Source: Nucisporomicrobium flavum (lineage in GTDB: Bacteria > Actinomycetota > Actinomycetes > Mycobacteriales > Micromonosporaceae). From it: a stretch of 64,000 nt of DNA. The stretch is from assembly GCF_016464385.1 (NCBI RefSeq), contig NZ_JADMLH010000001.1, forward strand, positions 761,130 through 825,129. The letters run 5' to 3'. A program made the position numbers and the translations under genes. Positions 24,649 through 33,037 of this stretch are shown here, piece after piece; the stretch's first letter is position 1, and every line of letters begins with the position of its first letter. Below the pieces are notes generated by a model that saw only the letters and a program-made list of their open reading frames with translations, did not search any database and had not been told where the DNA came from.

Positions 24649-26016
24649 ATGAGCCCACGCACACCCCGATCCCTGCTGTCCGCCTCCCTGGGCGTCCTGC
24701 TCGTGGCGGCCGCCACGGTGGCCGCCGCCACCGCTCCGGCGTCCGCCGCGACCGTGGTCGTCCAGGCCGAGTCGTTCGCCGCCCAGTCCGGGGCCGCGAC
24801 CGAGCCGACCGCCGACACCGGCGGCGGCCAGAACGTCTCCTACCTCGCCGCCGGCGACTGGCTGCGGTTCGACGCCGTCGACCTCGGTCCCGCCGGCGAC
24901 CTGACCGTCTCGGCGCGCATCGCGTCCGCCACCGGCGGCACCGGCGCGGTCGAGCTGCGCACCGGCTCGGCGACCGGCCCGCTGCTCGCCCGCTTCCCCG
25001 TCGCGGCGACCGGCGGGTGGCAGAGCTGGGTGACCCGTACGGCCACCGCGACAGCCCATCCCACCGGCGCCCAGACCGTGTACGCGGTCATGCAGAACAG
25101 CACCGGCGGCGACTTCGTCAACATCAACTGGTTCTCGTTCGGCGCCGGCTCGGCGTCCGGTGGCGCCGGCTGGGTCACCATGGACCCGGCGAAGTGGAAC
25201 GCCCAGCTCGCCGCCTTCAACGCGCTGCCGATGCACCCCGCGCCCGCGAACGCCGTGCGCGTGTCGGAGTTCAACGCGGCATGCCAGTACAGCCACTCGC
25301 GGCCGGACGACCCGATCGTGTTCCCGGGCATGGCCGGCGCCTCGCACATGCACACGTTCCTCGGCAACCACAGCACCGACGCGAACACCACCACGCAGTC
25401 GCTGCTGGCCAACGCCGGCTCCAGCTGCGCGCCCGCGACGGACCTGTCGGCGTACTGGATCCCCACGCTGTTCGAACACGGCAAGGCGGTCGAGCCGTCC
25501 GGGGTGACCGTCTACTACGGCTCCCGGCTCAGCGACCCGGCGCGGACCGTAGCGTTCCCGCAGGGCTTCCGGATGATCGCCGGGGACGCGCGGCTGCAGG
25601 CGCCCACCCCGCGCGGCACGGTCAACCAGTTCTACTGCGCCGGGCCGGGCGGCGAGATCGGGCGCAGCGCCGACGGCAACTGGCCGGTGTGCGCGCCGAC
25701 CGCGGATCTGATGTTCCAGCTGGTCTTCCCGGACTGCTGGGACGGCGTGCACCTGGACAGCCCGGACCACAAGTCGCACGTGCGCTACACGTACGACGGC
25801 ACCTGCGGCGGTGACCACCCGGTGGCGATCCCGTCGATCTCGTTCGTGATCGCGTACCGGACCAGCGGCAGCGCCGACGGCTTCGAGCTGGCCTCGAAGA
25901 TGGCGTCGTCGATGCACGGCGACGTCTTCCTCGCCTGGGACGACACCGCGCTGGGCCAGCGCGTCAAGGACTGCGTCGTGCAGAAGGCCAAGTGCAACAC
26001 CGCCGGGCAGTTCTGA
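24649..26016 (+). CDS. Secreted CBM6/35-like plus DUF1996 protein
   Basis: A 455-residue extracellular protein. A signal peptide (about 1-34, ending ASAATV) is followed by a CBM6/CBM35-type carbohydrate-binding module (about 35-170: VVQAESFAAQSGA, VSYLAAGDWLRFDAVDLG, VNINWFSFG) and a DUF1996 domain (about 180-450: FPGMAGASHMHTFLGN, STDANTT, YWIPTLF, FPDCWDG, YDGTCGGDHPVAIP). DUF1996 is found in secreted bacterial and fungal proteins and has no proven activity; its conserved His and Asp residues suggest an enzyme. The module order implies action on a plant or fungal wall polysaccharide. ATG 24649 follows GAAGGATC. Confidence 0.88.
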   Translation: MSPRTPRSLLSASLGVLLVAAATVAAATAPASAATVVVQAESFAAQSGAATEPTADTGGGQNVSYLAAGDWLRFDAVDLGPAGDLTVSARIASATGGTGAVELRTGSATGPLLARFPVAATGGWQSWVTRTATATAHPTGAQTVYAVMQNSTGGDFVNINWFSFGAGSASGGAGWVTMDPAKWNAQLAAFNALPMHPAPANAVRVSEFNAACQYSHSRPDDPIVFPGMAGASHMHTFLGNHSTDANTTTQSLLANAGSSCAPATDLSAYWIPTLFEHGKAVEPSGVTVYYGSRLSDPARTVAFPQGFRMIAGDARLQAPTPRGTVNQFYCAGPGGEIGRSADGNWPVCAPTADLMFQLVFPDCWDGVHLDSPDHKSHVRYTYDGTCGGDHPVAIPSISFVIAYRTSGSADGFELASKMASSMHGDVFLAWDDTALGQRVKDCVVQKAKCNTAGQF

Positions 26017-26022
26017 GCGCGC

Positions 26023-27402
26023 TCAGCTGACCAGCAGCCCCAGCGCGGGGCCCGTGTCGCGCAGGGCCGCCAGCACCTCGCCGGCGGTCAGGCGCAGCGG
26101 CCCGGCCACGTCGGCGCCCGTCGTCTCCCCGGCGAGCGCCGACGTGGCATGCGAGGTCGGCAGCGGGAACAGCGGGTACCGGCCCAGCGCGACCGGGTCC
26201 ACCACCGACCGCTCCCCCGCGAACGCCGCCACCGAACGCCACTGCCGCGCGCCGGCGTGCGCCTCACAGCGCAGCCCGGGCGGCTGGGGCACGACCGTCA
26301 CACCCTCGAACGCGGCCGTGCCGGCCAGCCACCATTCCGCGGCGTCGGCCGCCTGCCGCGACGCCGACTCGCACCAGTACGGCACCAGCCCCGCCGCCAG
26401 CACCCGTCCCGGGTCGACCAGCGTGCCGGACGTGACGGCGCAGTCCCCGCCGCCACCCCGCTGCGCCAGCGACCGCCGGTAGAGCTCGGCCACGAAGATG
26501 CTGAGCGCCTGGGAGCGCGCGTACAGCACGCGGTGCACCGGGGCCGCGTGCCGGCGCAGGTCGTGCTCGAACCCCACTTCCCCGCCCTGGTCGGCGCAGC
26601 GCCGGGGGGCATCCAGGTACGGCGTGGACCACGAGCCTTCGTCCAGCCCCGCGAGCGCCCGGCGGAACAGCGGATTCTCCATCGTGTAGTCGTCCGGCGA
26701 CCATCCGCTCACCGGGCTTCCCAGCTGGAAGCTGTGCCCGGGAGCGAGGTCCAGCGTCGGCCAGGTGCGGATGTCGCGGACCATCAGCGCGGTCCCGCCG
26801 GGCCCGAGCCGGGACGCCAGGAAGCTCCGGTACGCCGGGGGCAGCGCCCGCCACCGCACCTGCAGGCTGATCGTCGTGGCGCACAGCGGTCCCCGCAGCA
26901 GCGGATCGTGGACCTGGCGGACGGTGACCTCCGGGTTGGCGGCGACGATCGCGTCGGCGACCACCCCGCCCCAGTCCATCGCCCCTTCCCAGTCGCCGGG
27001 GCTGCCGCCGGGCCACGGCACCGTGACGGTGAACCCGCTGGGCAGCCAGGGCGCCCCGAGCGCCGCCGCCAGGTGGACCGCCGCGCCGTGCGCCGAGCCG
27101 AGCACCACGGCCGGAAAGGTGTCCGCCGGGTAGTGCTCCACCATCCATGAGGCGACCGCGTCGGCGTCCAGCCGGGCCACCTGCGCGACCGGCAGGGCCA
27201 CGCCGGTGGCGTCGTACCCCAGGGTCTCCGGGCGCGGCCCGTCGTCGACGGACCGGCGCTGCCCGAGCGTCGGGACCCGGTCCAGCCCGCGGCAGTCCCG
27301 GCCGCGGACCGCCCGGGCCGCGGCCGCCAGCAGGGCCAGGCCGAGGCTGTCGGGGCAGACGACGCGGGTGGCCGCGGGGGAACCTACGTCCCTGAAGTCC
27401 AT
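26023..27402 (-). CDS. Hypothetical protein (459 residues)
   Basis: I do not recognise the family. The product is a soluble-looking protein with a Gly/Ala-rich region around 105-135 (VVLGSAHGAAVHLAAALG) that resembles a hydrolase elbow or nucleotide-binding turn, and Trp/Tyr-rich segments later (SWSTPYLDAPRRCADQGGE, LVPYWCESASRQ). No signal peptide or membrane segment is visible. Codon use is normal for the window, so it is a resident gene. Starts at ATG 27402 (chosen) or GTG 27441 are possible; neither has a good ribosome-binding site. It ends 7 bp from the DUF1996 stop (convergent) and lies downstream of the M20 pseudogene. Confidence 0.6.
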   Translation of the reverse strand: MDFRDVGSPAATRVVCPDSLGLALLAAAARAVRGRDCRGLDRVPTLGQRRSVDDGPRPETLGYDATGVALPVAQVARLDADAVASWMVEHYPADTFPAVVLGSAHGAAVHLAAALGAPWLPSGFTVTVPWPGGSPGDWEGAMDWGGVVADAIVAANPEVTVRQVHDPLLRGPLCATTISLQVRWRALPPAYRSFLASRLGPGGTALMVRDIRTWPTLDLAPGHSFQLGSPVSGWSPDDYTMENPLFRRALAGLDEGSWSTPYLDAPRRCADQGGEVGFEHDLRRHAAPVHRVLYARSQALSIFVAELYRRSLAQRGGGGDCAVTSGTLVDPGRVLAAGLVPYWCESASRQAADAAEWWLAGTAAFEGVTVVPQPPGLRCEAHAGARQWRSVAAFAGERSVVDPVALGRYPLFPLPTSHATSALAGETTGADVAGPLRLTAGEVLAALRDTGPALGLLVS

Positions 27403-27471
27403 CACGGTACGGCCGAGTACCCGCGCCCTTCCAAGGTCCACCCTGTGACTTCGGCCAGCTCAGGACACGCC

Positions 27472-28186
27472 CTAGCCGTCGGCGAGCCGGGCCCGGAACA
27501 GCGCCAGCGTCGCGGCACCCGCCGTGAGGACATCGATGGAGACGGGCGCGCCGAAGCCCTCCTCCATGGCCGCGGCCAGGTGGGCGACCGCCGGGAGATC
27601 GTCCGGCGTCCGGTACGCGTCCTGACCGCTCTCCGGCGACACGCTCAGCTTGTGCGCGACGCGCTCGCTGACCGTCTCCTTCACCCAGCGGCGAAGCTGC
27701 TCGGCCACCTCGGCGCAGGTCTGGCCGGGCACGGTACGGATGCTGAGCGACGCGGACGCGACCGCCGGGATCGCGGCGCGCGAGGGACCCGCGGGATCCC
27801 CGGCCACCATGGTGATCACCTCGATCGCCGGGCGAGCGTTGGTCGGAGAAGACGATGAGGTCGGCCTCGGGGCGGTGCTCGTCGAGCAGGCCGGCCAGGT
27901 GCGCGGAACCCGTCTCCTCCTCGCCCTCCACGAGCACCTTGAGGTTCACCGCCGGGGCGTCGCGGCCGGTCCCCGCCAGGTGCGCGCGGATGCCCACAGG
28001 TGGGCGATGACCTGGCCCTTGGCGTCCGATCTCGCGCAGCGTGGCCGCCAGCCAGTGCGCCGACCGGTTCAACTCGGGGACCAGCTCGGGGATCCCGCCG
28101 ACGGAACGCAGCCGCAGCCAGCCGGCCAGCTCCCGTACGAGCTCGCCGCGGTGGTCGGCCAGGAAGGTGTGGATCTCGGTCGTCAC
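27472..28186 (-). pseudogene. M20-family peptidase, remnant with three internal deletions
   Basis: The N-terminus (EIHTFLADHRGELVRELAGW, ATG 28186) and C-terminus (TAGAATLALFRARLADG, stop 27472) of an M20 dipeptidase of about 450 residues are present, but only about 238 codons lie between them. Junctions: near 28027, REIG is joined to DAKGQV out of frame, losing the HxD metal site; near 27843, VFSD is joined to NARPAIEV in another frame; near 27540, GAPV is joined to the last strand, losing the final metal histidine. EEETGS with the catalytic glutamates survives between. A compensating indel near 27997 partly restores the frame. No active enzyme can be made. Confidence 0.85.
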
Positions 28187-28249
28187 GGCGCCCGGCTACC
28201 CACGGGCGGGGGGACAAACCTGGCACTCCCCGCGGTGGCAGGCTCAGCG

Positions 28250-28738
28250 TCACCCGCCCGTCGCCGGAGCCGGGGTCGCGGCGTGCAGGCGGCGGACCTC
28301 CTCGGCGAGCTCCGGTACCGGGCCGTCGACCACCGCGCCCGGGACCACCTCGCGGATGCTCAGCGGCCGGACCGGCCCGGGCTTGCGGCCCAGCTCGGCG
28401 CGCCAGCGGACCAGTTGCTCGGTGGACGAGGCGTACACGATGCGGCCGAGGCCGACCCATCCGTGGGCCGCGGCGCACATCGGGCAGTGCTCCCCGGAGG
28501 TGTAGACCGTCGCCGCCGCGCGTTGCTCCGGCGGCAGGTGGTTCGCCGCCCAGCGGGCGATCTCGAACTCGGGGTGCCGGGTCTCGTCGCCGGCGGATTC
28601 GCGGTTGTGGTCCTCGAACAGCACGGCGCCGTCCGCGCCCACCAGGACGGACCCGAACGGCTCGTCGCCGCCCCGCAGGGCCTGCGCCGCCAGCTCGACG
28701 CAGCGGCGCAGGTGCCGCAGGTCCGTGTCGTCGACCAT
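28250..28738 (-). CDS. CMP/dCMP-type zinc deaminase
   Basis: A 162-residue nucleoside/base deaminase-fold protein. The zinc site is seen as HPEFE (in place of the usual HAE) and SGEHCPMCAAA (PCxxC). The family hydrolytically deaminates cytosine, guanine or related bases; length and the EPFGSVLVG and NRESAGDETRHPE segments are close to guanine/cytosine deaminases of the tRNA-deaminase group. The start overlaps the stop of the CBS-domain gene (ATGA), so the two form one operon. The substrate is not certain. Confidence 0.86.
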   Translation of the reverse strand: MVDDTDLRHLRRCVELAAQALRGGDEPFGSVLVGADGAVLFEDHNRESAGDETRHPEFEIARWAANHLPPEQRAAATVYTSGEHCPMCAAAHGWVGLGRIVYASSTEQLVRWRAELGRKPGPVRPLSIREVVPGAVVDGPVPELAEEVRRLHAATPAPATGG

Positions 28739-29175
28739 CAGGCCCGCTCGCCGGTGATGTAGCCGCTGAGCGCGCTGGTCTCCACCTCGAGCTCGGTGAT
28801 GCGCTTCTTCACCACGTCGCCGATGCTGACGATGCCGGCCAGGCGGCCGCCCGTGACGACCGGGACGTGGCGGAACCGCCGCTCGGTCATCAGCCGCTCC
28901 ACCTCGGCGATGTCGGCGTCGGGCTCGACCGTGTGCACCCGGGTGGTCTGGATCGCCGAGACCGGCTCGGTGAGCACGGCGGCGCCGCGCTCGGCGAGGG
29001 CGCGGACGATGTCACGCTCGCTGACTATGCCGTCGACGGTGGTGCCGTCGGCGGTCACCACGGCGGCGCCGATGCCGTGCTCGGCGAGCGTGGCGAGCAG
29101 CCCCTGGACGGTGAGGTCGGGGGTCACGGTGACGACTCGGTCGCCCTTGTCGCGCAGTACGTCGTTGATGCGCAT
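28738..29175 (-). CDS. Twin CBS-domain protein
   Basis: A 145-residue cytoplasmic protein with two CBS domains (about 8-62 and 73-125: GIVSERDIVRALAERG, HVPVVTGGRLAGIVSIGDVVKKRI), forming one Bateman module that binds adenine nucleotides. Stand-alone CBS proteins in actinobacteria often signal energy or hypoxia status. ATG 29175 has GGGAGG 4 bp upstream. The stop codon overlaps the deaminase start by 4 bp, linking a nucleotide sensor to a base deaminase. Confidence 0.92.
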   Translation of the reverse strand: MRINDVLRDKGDRVVTVTPDLTVQGLLATLAEHGIGAAVVTADGTTVDGIVSERDIVRALAERGAAVLTEPVSAIQTTRVHTVEPDADIAEVERLMTERRFRHVPVVTGGRLAGIVSIGDVVKKRITELEVETSALSGYITGERA

Positions 29176-29244
29176 CTGTCCTCCCGGGTCCTGCGGAAGT
29201 TCCGGCATCCTCACCCTAGAACGCGAGAACGCTCTCCCGCGACG

Positions 29245-29256
29245 ACCGGTACCGGT
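29245..29256. promoter_or_regulatory. ACCGGTACCGGT palindrome upstream of CBS gene
   Basis: A perfect 12-bp palindrome 70 bp upstream of the CBS-domain start, in the 192-bp divergent gap. A second imperfect dyad, CGCGAGA-ACGC-TCTCCCGCG, lies at 29223-29242. Either could be an operator; there is no direct evidence. Confidence 0.35.
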
Positions 29257-29367
29257 GAAGATCGGTGGAAACCCGCTGGTGGAGATCAACATGGGCCGAT
29301 CGGTGACGGGACCGCTTCCCGGCGCTAAGTTGCTCCGGTGAGTCACAGCGTCGGCGAAGGAGACCGG

Positions 29368-30570
29368 ATGAACCCGGGCAGCGGGCCGAAGACCGTCACC
29401 ACGCGGTTCGTCTGGGTCCCGCACGGTCCCGCGGGCGGCTGGCTGCTGCTGCACCGCACCGTGCGGCGCGGCGCCACCGGCGAGACGGCCGACGAGTTCT
29501 GGCGTACCGAGAAGATCTCCCCGGAGGCGGCCGCCGCCGACGCGTTCCAGGACTCCACGCCGGAGTGGCACCGCATCGTCACCGGCGAGCCCGTCCCGTT
29601 CCTGCTGTGGCCGTTCTTCCTGGCCGCCGTCACCGACCGGGAGCTGCCGGCGCTGCGCGAACAGATCGCCCGGTCGGTGATCCGCCCGCTCGCCGACATC
29701 CACGCCGAGGTGGACGCCGGCCCCGGCGGTGGCGTCCTGGCCGCGCCGCGGATCACGCTGGCCGGTGACCCGATCGGCCCGGGCCACCGCGACCTGGACC
29801 TCGACGGCTGCGACCTCGGCGACCTGGACGCCACCGGGCGGCGGAGCGCCCTGCTGGCCGCCGTCGACGACCGCATCCGGCTCTCCGGTTCGGGCCGGGC
29901 CGACGACGACCGTACGGTGTGGATCAACCGTTTCGTCGCCCGCGGCGAGGCGTCCGCGCCGCCGCTCGGCCGGGTTCTCCTCGACGAGGAGGTCCGGCGC
30001 GCGATCGCCGCCCTGATGGCCGCGCCCCAGGACGACGCCCGGCGCCGGGCGGTCGTCGCCGAGGCCCGCCGGCACGGCTGGTCCCTGGCCGCCGAGCCGC
30101 TGCACCTGGCCGGTCCGCAGGTCAGGCCGGGATTCCTGGGCCGGCTCGTGTACTTCTGCCACGAGAGCAGCACCGTGCACCGCATCGCCACGATGCCCGC
30201 CTGCCAGGAGGCCGTACGCGGCCACGACGGCCTCGGCGCGGCGCTCGCCGCGTACCTGTGCCCGCTCGATCCGTCCGCGCGCGACGCCCGCACGGTGCGG
30301 GAGGCGTTCCGCGCGGCCGTGGCGCAGCTCCCGGCGGAATGGGACGTCCCGGCCCGGCCCGGCGCCGGCCTGGCCCCGCCGGCCGGCGACGAGCTCGTCA
30401 TCGAGACCCGCGACGACGGCGTCCGCGCGGGCGGGCCGGAGGTGCCGGGGCCGCGCCGGCCGGTGGAGATCAGCCACGTGGAGCTGGTCGACAGCAACGG
30501 CCGCAACAGCTGGCGCATCGACCTGTCGGCGCCGGCCGGATCCCGGCCGGAGACACCCGGGGTCGCTTAA
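29368..30570 (+). CDS. Hypothetical protein (400 residues)
   Basis: I do not recognise the family. The protein is soluble, Ala/Arg/Asp-rich, without signal peptide or membrane segments. Conserved-looking parts are the N-terminal RFVWVPHGPAGGWLLLHRTVRRG, a central VWINRFVARGEASAPPLGRVLLDEEVRRAI and a C-terminal ISHVELVDSNGRNSWRIDLS. ATG 29368 is chosen because AAGGAG lies 5 bp upstream; an in-frame GTG at 29338 is less likely. It is divergent from the CBS-deaminase operon and its stop overlaps the TPP-enzyme stop by 4 bp. Confidence 0.65.
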   Translation: MNPGSGPKTVTTRFVWVPHGPAGGWLLLHRTVRRGATGETADEFWRTEKISPEAAAADAFQDSTPEWHRIVTGEPVPFLLWPFFLAAVTDRELPALREQIARSVIRPLADIHAEVDAGPGGGVLAAPRITLAGDPIGPGHRDLDLDGCDLGDLDATGRRSALLAAVDDRIRLSGSGRADDDRTVWINRFVARGEASAPPLGRVLLDEEVRRAIAALMAAPQDDARRRAVVAEARRHGWSLAAEPLHLAGPQVRPGFLGRLVYFCHESSTVHRIATMPACQEAVRGHDGLGAALAAYLCPLDPSARDARTVREAFRAAVAQLPAEWDVPARPGAGLAPPAGDELVIETRDDGVRAGGPEVPGPRRPVEISHVELVDSNGRNSWRIDLSAPAGSRPETPGVA

Positions 30571-32363
30571 CCCGCCGGGTCGTCGTAGCCCTCGTCCGCC
30601 CGTTCACGCCGCAGGTGCGCTTCCGCACGCCGGGCCAGCGGGCCGTCCTCGGCGGCGAGGCCCGCGTACATGCCCCGCACCTTCTCGGCCGGCTGCCCCG
30701 GTGGGAGCAGCGGGACCGCCGGGTCCACCACGGCGTCGATCACCACGGGCCGGTCGGCGGCCAGCGCCTCGTCCCAGGCGGCGTCCAGCTCCTGCGGTGA
30801 CGTGACCCGCAGGCCGCGGAGGCCGAGCAGTTCGGCGTAGCGGGCGTACGGGACGTCCGGCAGCCGCTGCGAGGTGGCGAACCGGGGCTCACCCTCCATC
30901 TCGCGCTGCTCCCAGCTGACCTCGGCGAGATCCTGGTTGTTCAGCACGCACACCACGAACCGCGGGTCGGCCCAGTCACGCCACCGGGCGGCCACCGTCA
31001 CCAGCTCGGCCAGGCCGGTCATCTGCATCGCGCCGTCCCCCGTCAGCACCACCTGCGGACGGCCGGGGGCGGCGAGCTTGGCAGCGAGGCCGTACGGCAG
31101 CCCGCACCCCATCGAGGCCAGCGTGCTCGACAGGTGCGCCGGGACACCCCGCGGCAGCCGCAGGTGCCGGGCATACCAGTAGACGACCGAGCCGACATCG
31201 ACGGCGACCTGCGCGTCGGCGGGCAGGCGGCCGGAGAGCGCGCGGACCGCGTACTGCGGGTTGAGCGGCTCGGCCGGGGCGGCGGCCCGGGACCCGGCGA
31301 TCTCGTGCCAGCGGCGTACCCACGACTCGACCTGGTCACGCCAGGCCCGGCCGGCCTGGGGCGGCACCACGTCGAGCAGCGCCCGCACGGTCTCCGCGGC
31401 GTCGCCGAGCAACGGCACGTCGACCGGATACCGTACGCCCAGCCGCCGCCCGTCGATGTCGATCTGGACGGCTCTGGCCTGCCCCGGCTTCGGATAGAAC
31501 TCGGTCCACGGGTCGTTCGTGCCGATGAGCAGCAACGTGTCGCAGCCCCGCATCAGCTCGGCGCTGGCGGTGGTACCCAGATGCCCCATGACGCCGGTGT
31601 GGAACGGCAGCGCCTCGTCCAGCACGGGCTTGCCGAGCAGCGACGCGGTCACGCCCGCGCCCAGCCGGTCGGCGAGCTCCACGATCGCGTCGGCCGCCCC
31701 GTACGCCCCCTGCCCCACCATGATCGCGACCCGCTCGCCGGCCGTGAGCACCTCAGCTGCCTCGCGAAGGTCCTCCTCGCGCGGTACGACATGGGCGGGC
31801 CGCAGCCCCGGGCTGGTGACCATCACACCGTGCGCGTGCGCGTGCGGGTCCGGCGCGGGCGCGGACTGCACGTCGTGCGGCAGGATCACGCAGGTCGGGC
31901 TGCGCGTGGCCAGCGCGGCCCGGAACGCCCGGTCCAGCAGCATCGGCACCTGCTCCGGCGTGTACGCGGCCTGCACGAACTGCGCGCACACGTCCCCGAA
32001 CAGCCGCACAAGATCGATCTCCTGCTGGTACGCGCTGCCCAGCACGGTGGACGCCTGCTGCCCGACGATCGCGACGACGGGCTTGCTGTCGAGCTTGGCG
32101 TCGTAGAGGCCGTTGAGCAGGTGGACGGCCCCGGGCCCCTGGGTCGACAGGCAGACCCCGACGCCGCCGGCGTACTTGGCGTGCCCGACGGCCATGAACG
32201 CCGCCGCCTCCTCGTGCCGGGCCTGCACGAACTCGGGCTTCCCGGCCCGGCGCAGCGCACCCATCACGGGGTCGACCCCGTCGCCGGAATACCCGAAGAC
32301 CCGGTCGACGCCCCACTGCGCCAGGCGTTCCACCAGCAGATCCGACACGGTGCGCTCGGCCAT
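30567..32363 (-). CDS. Thiamine-diphosphate enzyme (pyruvate oxidase/acetolactate synthase-like)
   Basis: A 598-residue ThDP-dependent enzyme with the three domains of the family: Pyr domain (about 1-175, catalytic Glu in ARHEEAAAFMA), central FAD-binding-like domain (about 190-330) and PP domain (about 365-560) with GDGAMQMTGLAELV ... LNNQDL, the ThDP/Mg site. It resembles YdaP/pyruvate-oxidase-type proteins more than anabolic acetolactate synthase, since no small subunit gene is nearby. The reaction is probably decarboxylation of pyruvate or another 2-oxo acid. ATG 32363 is chosen because GGAAGG lies 6 bp upstream; ATG 32369 abuts that site. Confidence 0.88.
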   Translation of the reverse strand: MAERTVSDLLVERLAQWGVDRVFGYSGDGVDPVMGALRRAGKPEFVQARHEEAAAFMAVGHAKYAGGVGVCLSTQGPGAVHLLNGLYDAKLDSKPVVAIVGQQASTVLGSAYQQEIDLVRLFGDVCAQFVQAAYTPEQVPMLLDRAFRAALATRSPTCVILPHDVQSAPAPDPHAHAHGVMVTSPGLRPAHVVPREEDLREAAEVLTAGERVAIMVGQGAYGAADAIVELADRLGAGVTASLLGKPVLDEALPFHTGVMGHLGTTASAELMRGCDTLLLIGTNDPWTEFYPKPGQARAVQIDIDGRRLGVRYPVDVPLLGDAAETVRALLDVVPPQAGRAWRDQVESWVRRWHEIAGSRAAAPAEPLNPQYAVRALSGRLPADAQVAVDVGSVVYWYARHLRLPRGVPAHLSSTLASMGCGLPYGLAAKLAAPGRPQVVLTGDGAMQMTGLAELVTVAARWRDWADPRFVVCVLNNQDLAEVSWEQREMEGEPRFATSQRLPDVPYARYAELLGLRGLRVTSPQELDAAWDEALAADRPVVIDAVVDPAVPLLPPGQPAEKVRGMYAGLAAEDGPLARRAEAHLRRERADEGYDDPAG

Positions 32364-32512
32364 GGTCATCCTTCCGCGGGAGTCACCCCCGACATACCCC
32401 CGCGCACGGCGGTAAACGTGCGAATCTTCCCGTCGGACAGAGCCGAGATGCCCTGTGGCGGCCGGCCACGGCAGGGGGAGAGTCAGGGCAGCGGCGTCCA
32501 GCGGGAGGTCAC

Positions 32513-33037
32513 ATGAAGTCCGGGATCGCAGCGACTGTCACCGCCCTTTTGCGGCGGCTTCCCTCCGGGAGCGGACCCGCCAGTGCCGCCACCCTGCTCG
32601 TCCCACCGCTGGTGGAGGCCATGGCCGAGGACGCCAGGGACAACGCCCGGGGACTGCCGCTGTACGCGAACCACCTGCAGTTCAAGGCCAACCTGCTGAC
32701 GGCGCTGTCGAACACGCTCGCGGCGCTGACCGGCCTCGCGATCTGGACCGTGCTGCAGCGCAGCTCCGCGTGGTGGGCCCAGGCGGCGGTGGCCCTCGCG
32801 GCGCTGACGAGCGCCGTTCTCGGCTTCCTGCCCGGCATCTACCGGTGGAACGAGAACGCGGGAACCGCCCGGCGCCTCGCCTCCGAGTACGGCCACCTGT
32901 ACGGCGACCTCCTCGACCTCAAGGGCCGCTTCCTCAAGGACCCGGCGAGCGTCCCGGACGGCGACGTCAAGGAGGCCCGGACGCGGCTCGAAGGCCTCAA
33001 GAAGCAGCGCCAGGAGATCAACGCGTACTGGAAGTGA
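32513..33037 (+). CDS. Two-TM SLATT-like membrane protein
   Basis: A 174-residue protein with a cytoplasmic N-terminus (about 1-60), two membrane helices (about 63-84 and 88-110), and a charged helical C-terminus (NAGTARRLASEYGHLYGDLLDLKGRF, KARTRLEGLKKQRQEIN-like). The two close membrane helices followed by a long helix with aromatic-leucine repeats are like SLATT proteins, proposed membrane effectors in nucleotide-signalling conflict systems. No cyclase or other CBASS gene is nearby, so this may be a solitary housekeeping relative. GGGAGG lies 4 bp before the ATG. The 3' end overlaps the convergent permease gene by 20 bp. Confidence 0.5.
   Translation: MKSGIAATVTALLRRLPSGSGPASAATLLVPPLVEAMAEDARDNARGLPLYANHLQFKANLLTALSNTLAALTGLAIWTVLQRSSAWWAQAAVALAALTSAVLGFLPGIYRWNENAGTARRLASEYGHLYGDLLDLKGRFLKDPASVPDGDVKEARTRLEGLKKQRQEINAYWK

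Noticed and set aside
31134..32516. 460-codon plus-strand frame opposite the ThDP enzyme
   Set aside because: Antisense to a gene with complete ThDP motifs, and composed mainly of Arg/Gly/His-rich sequence.
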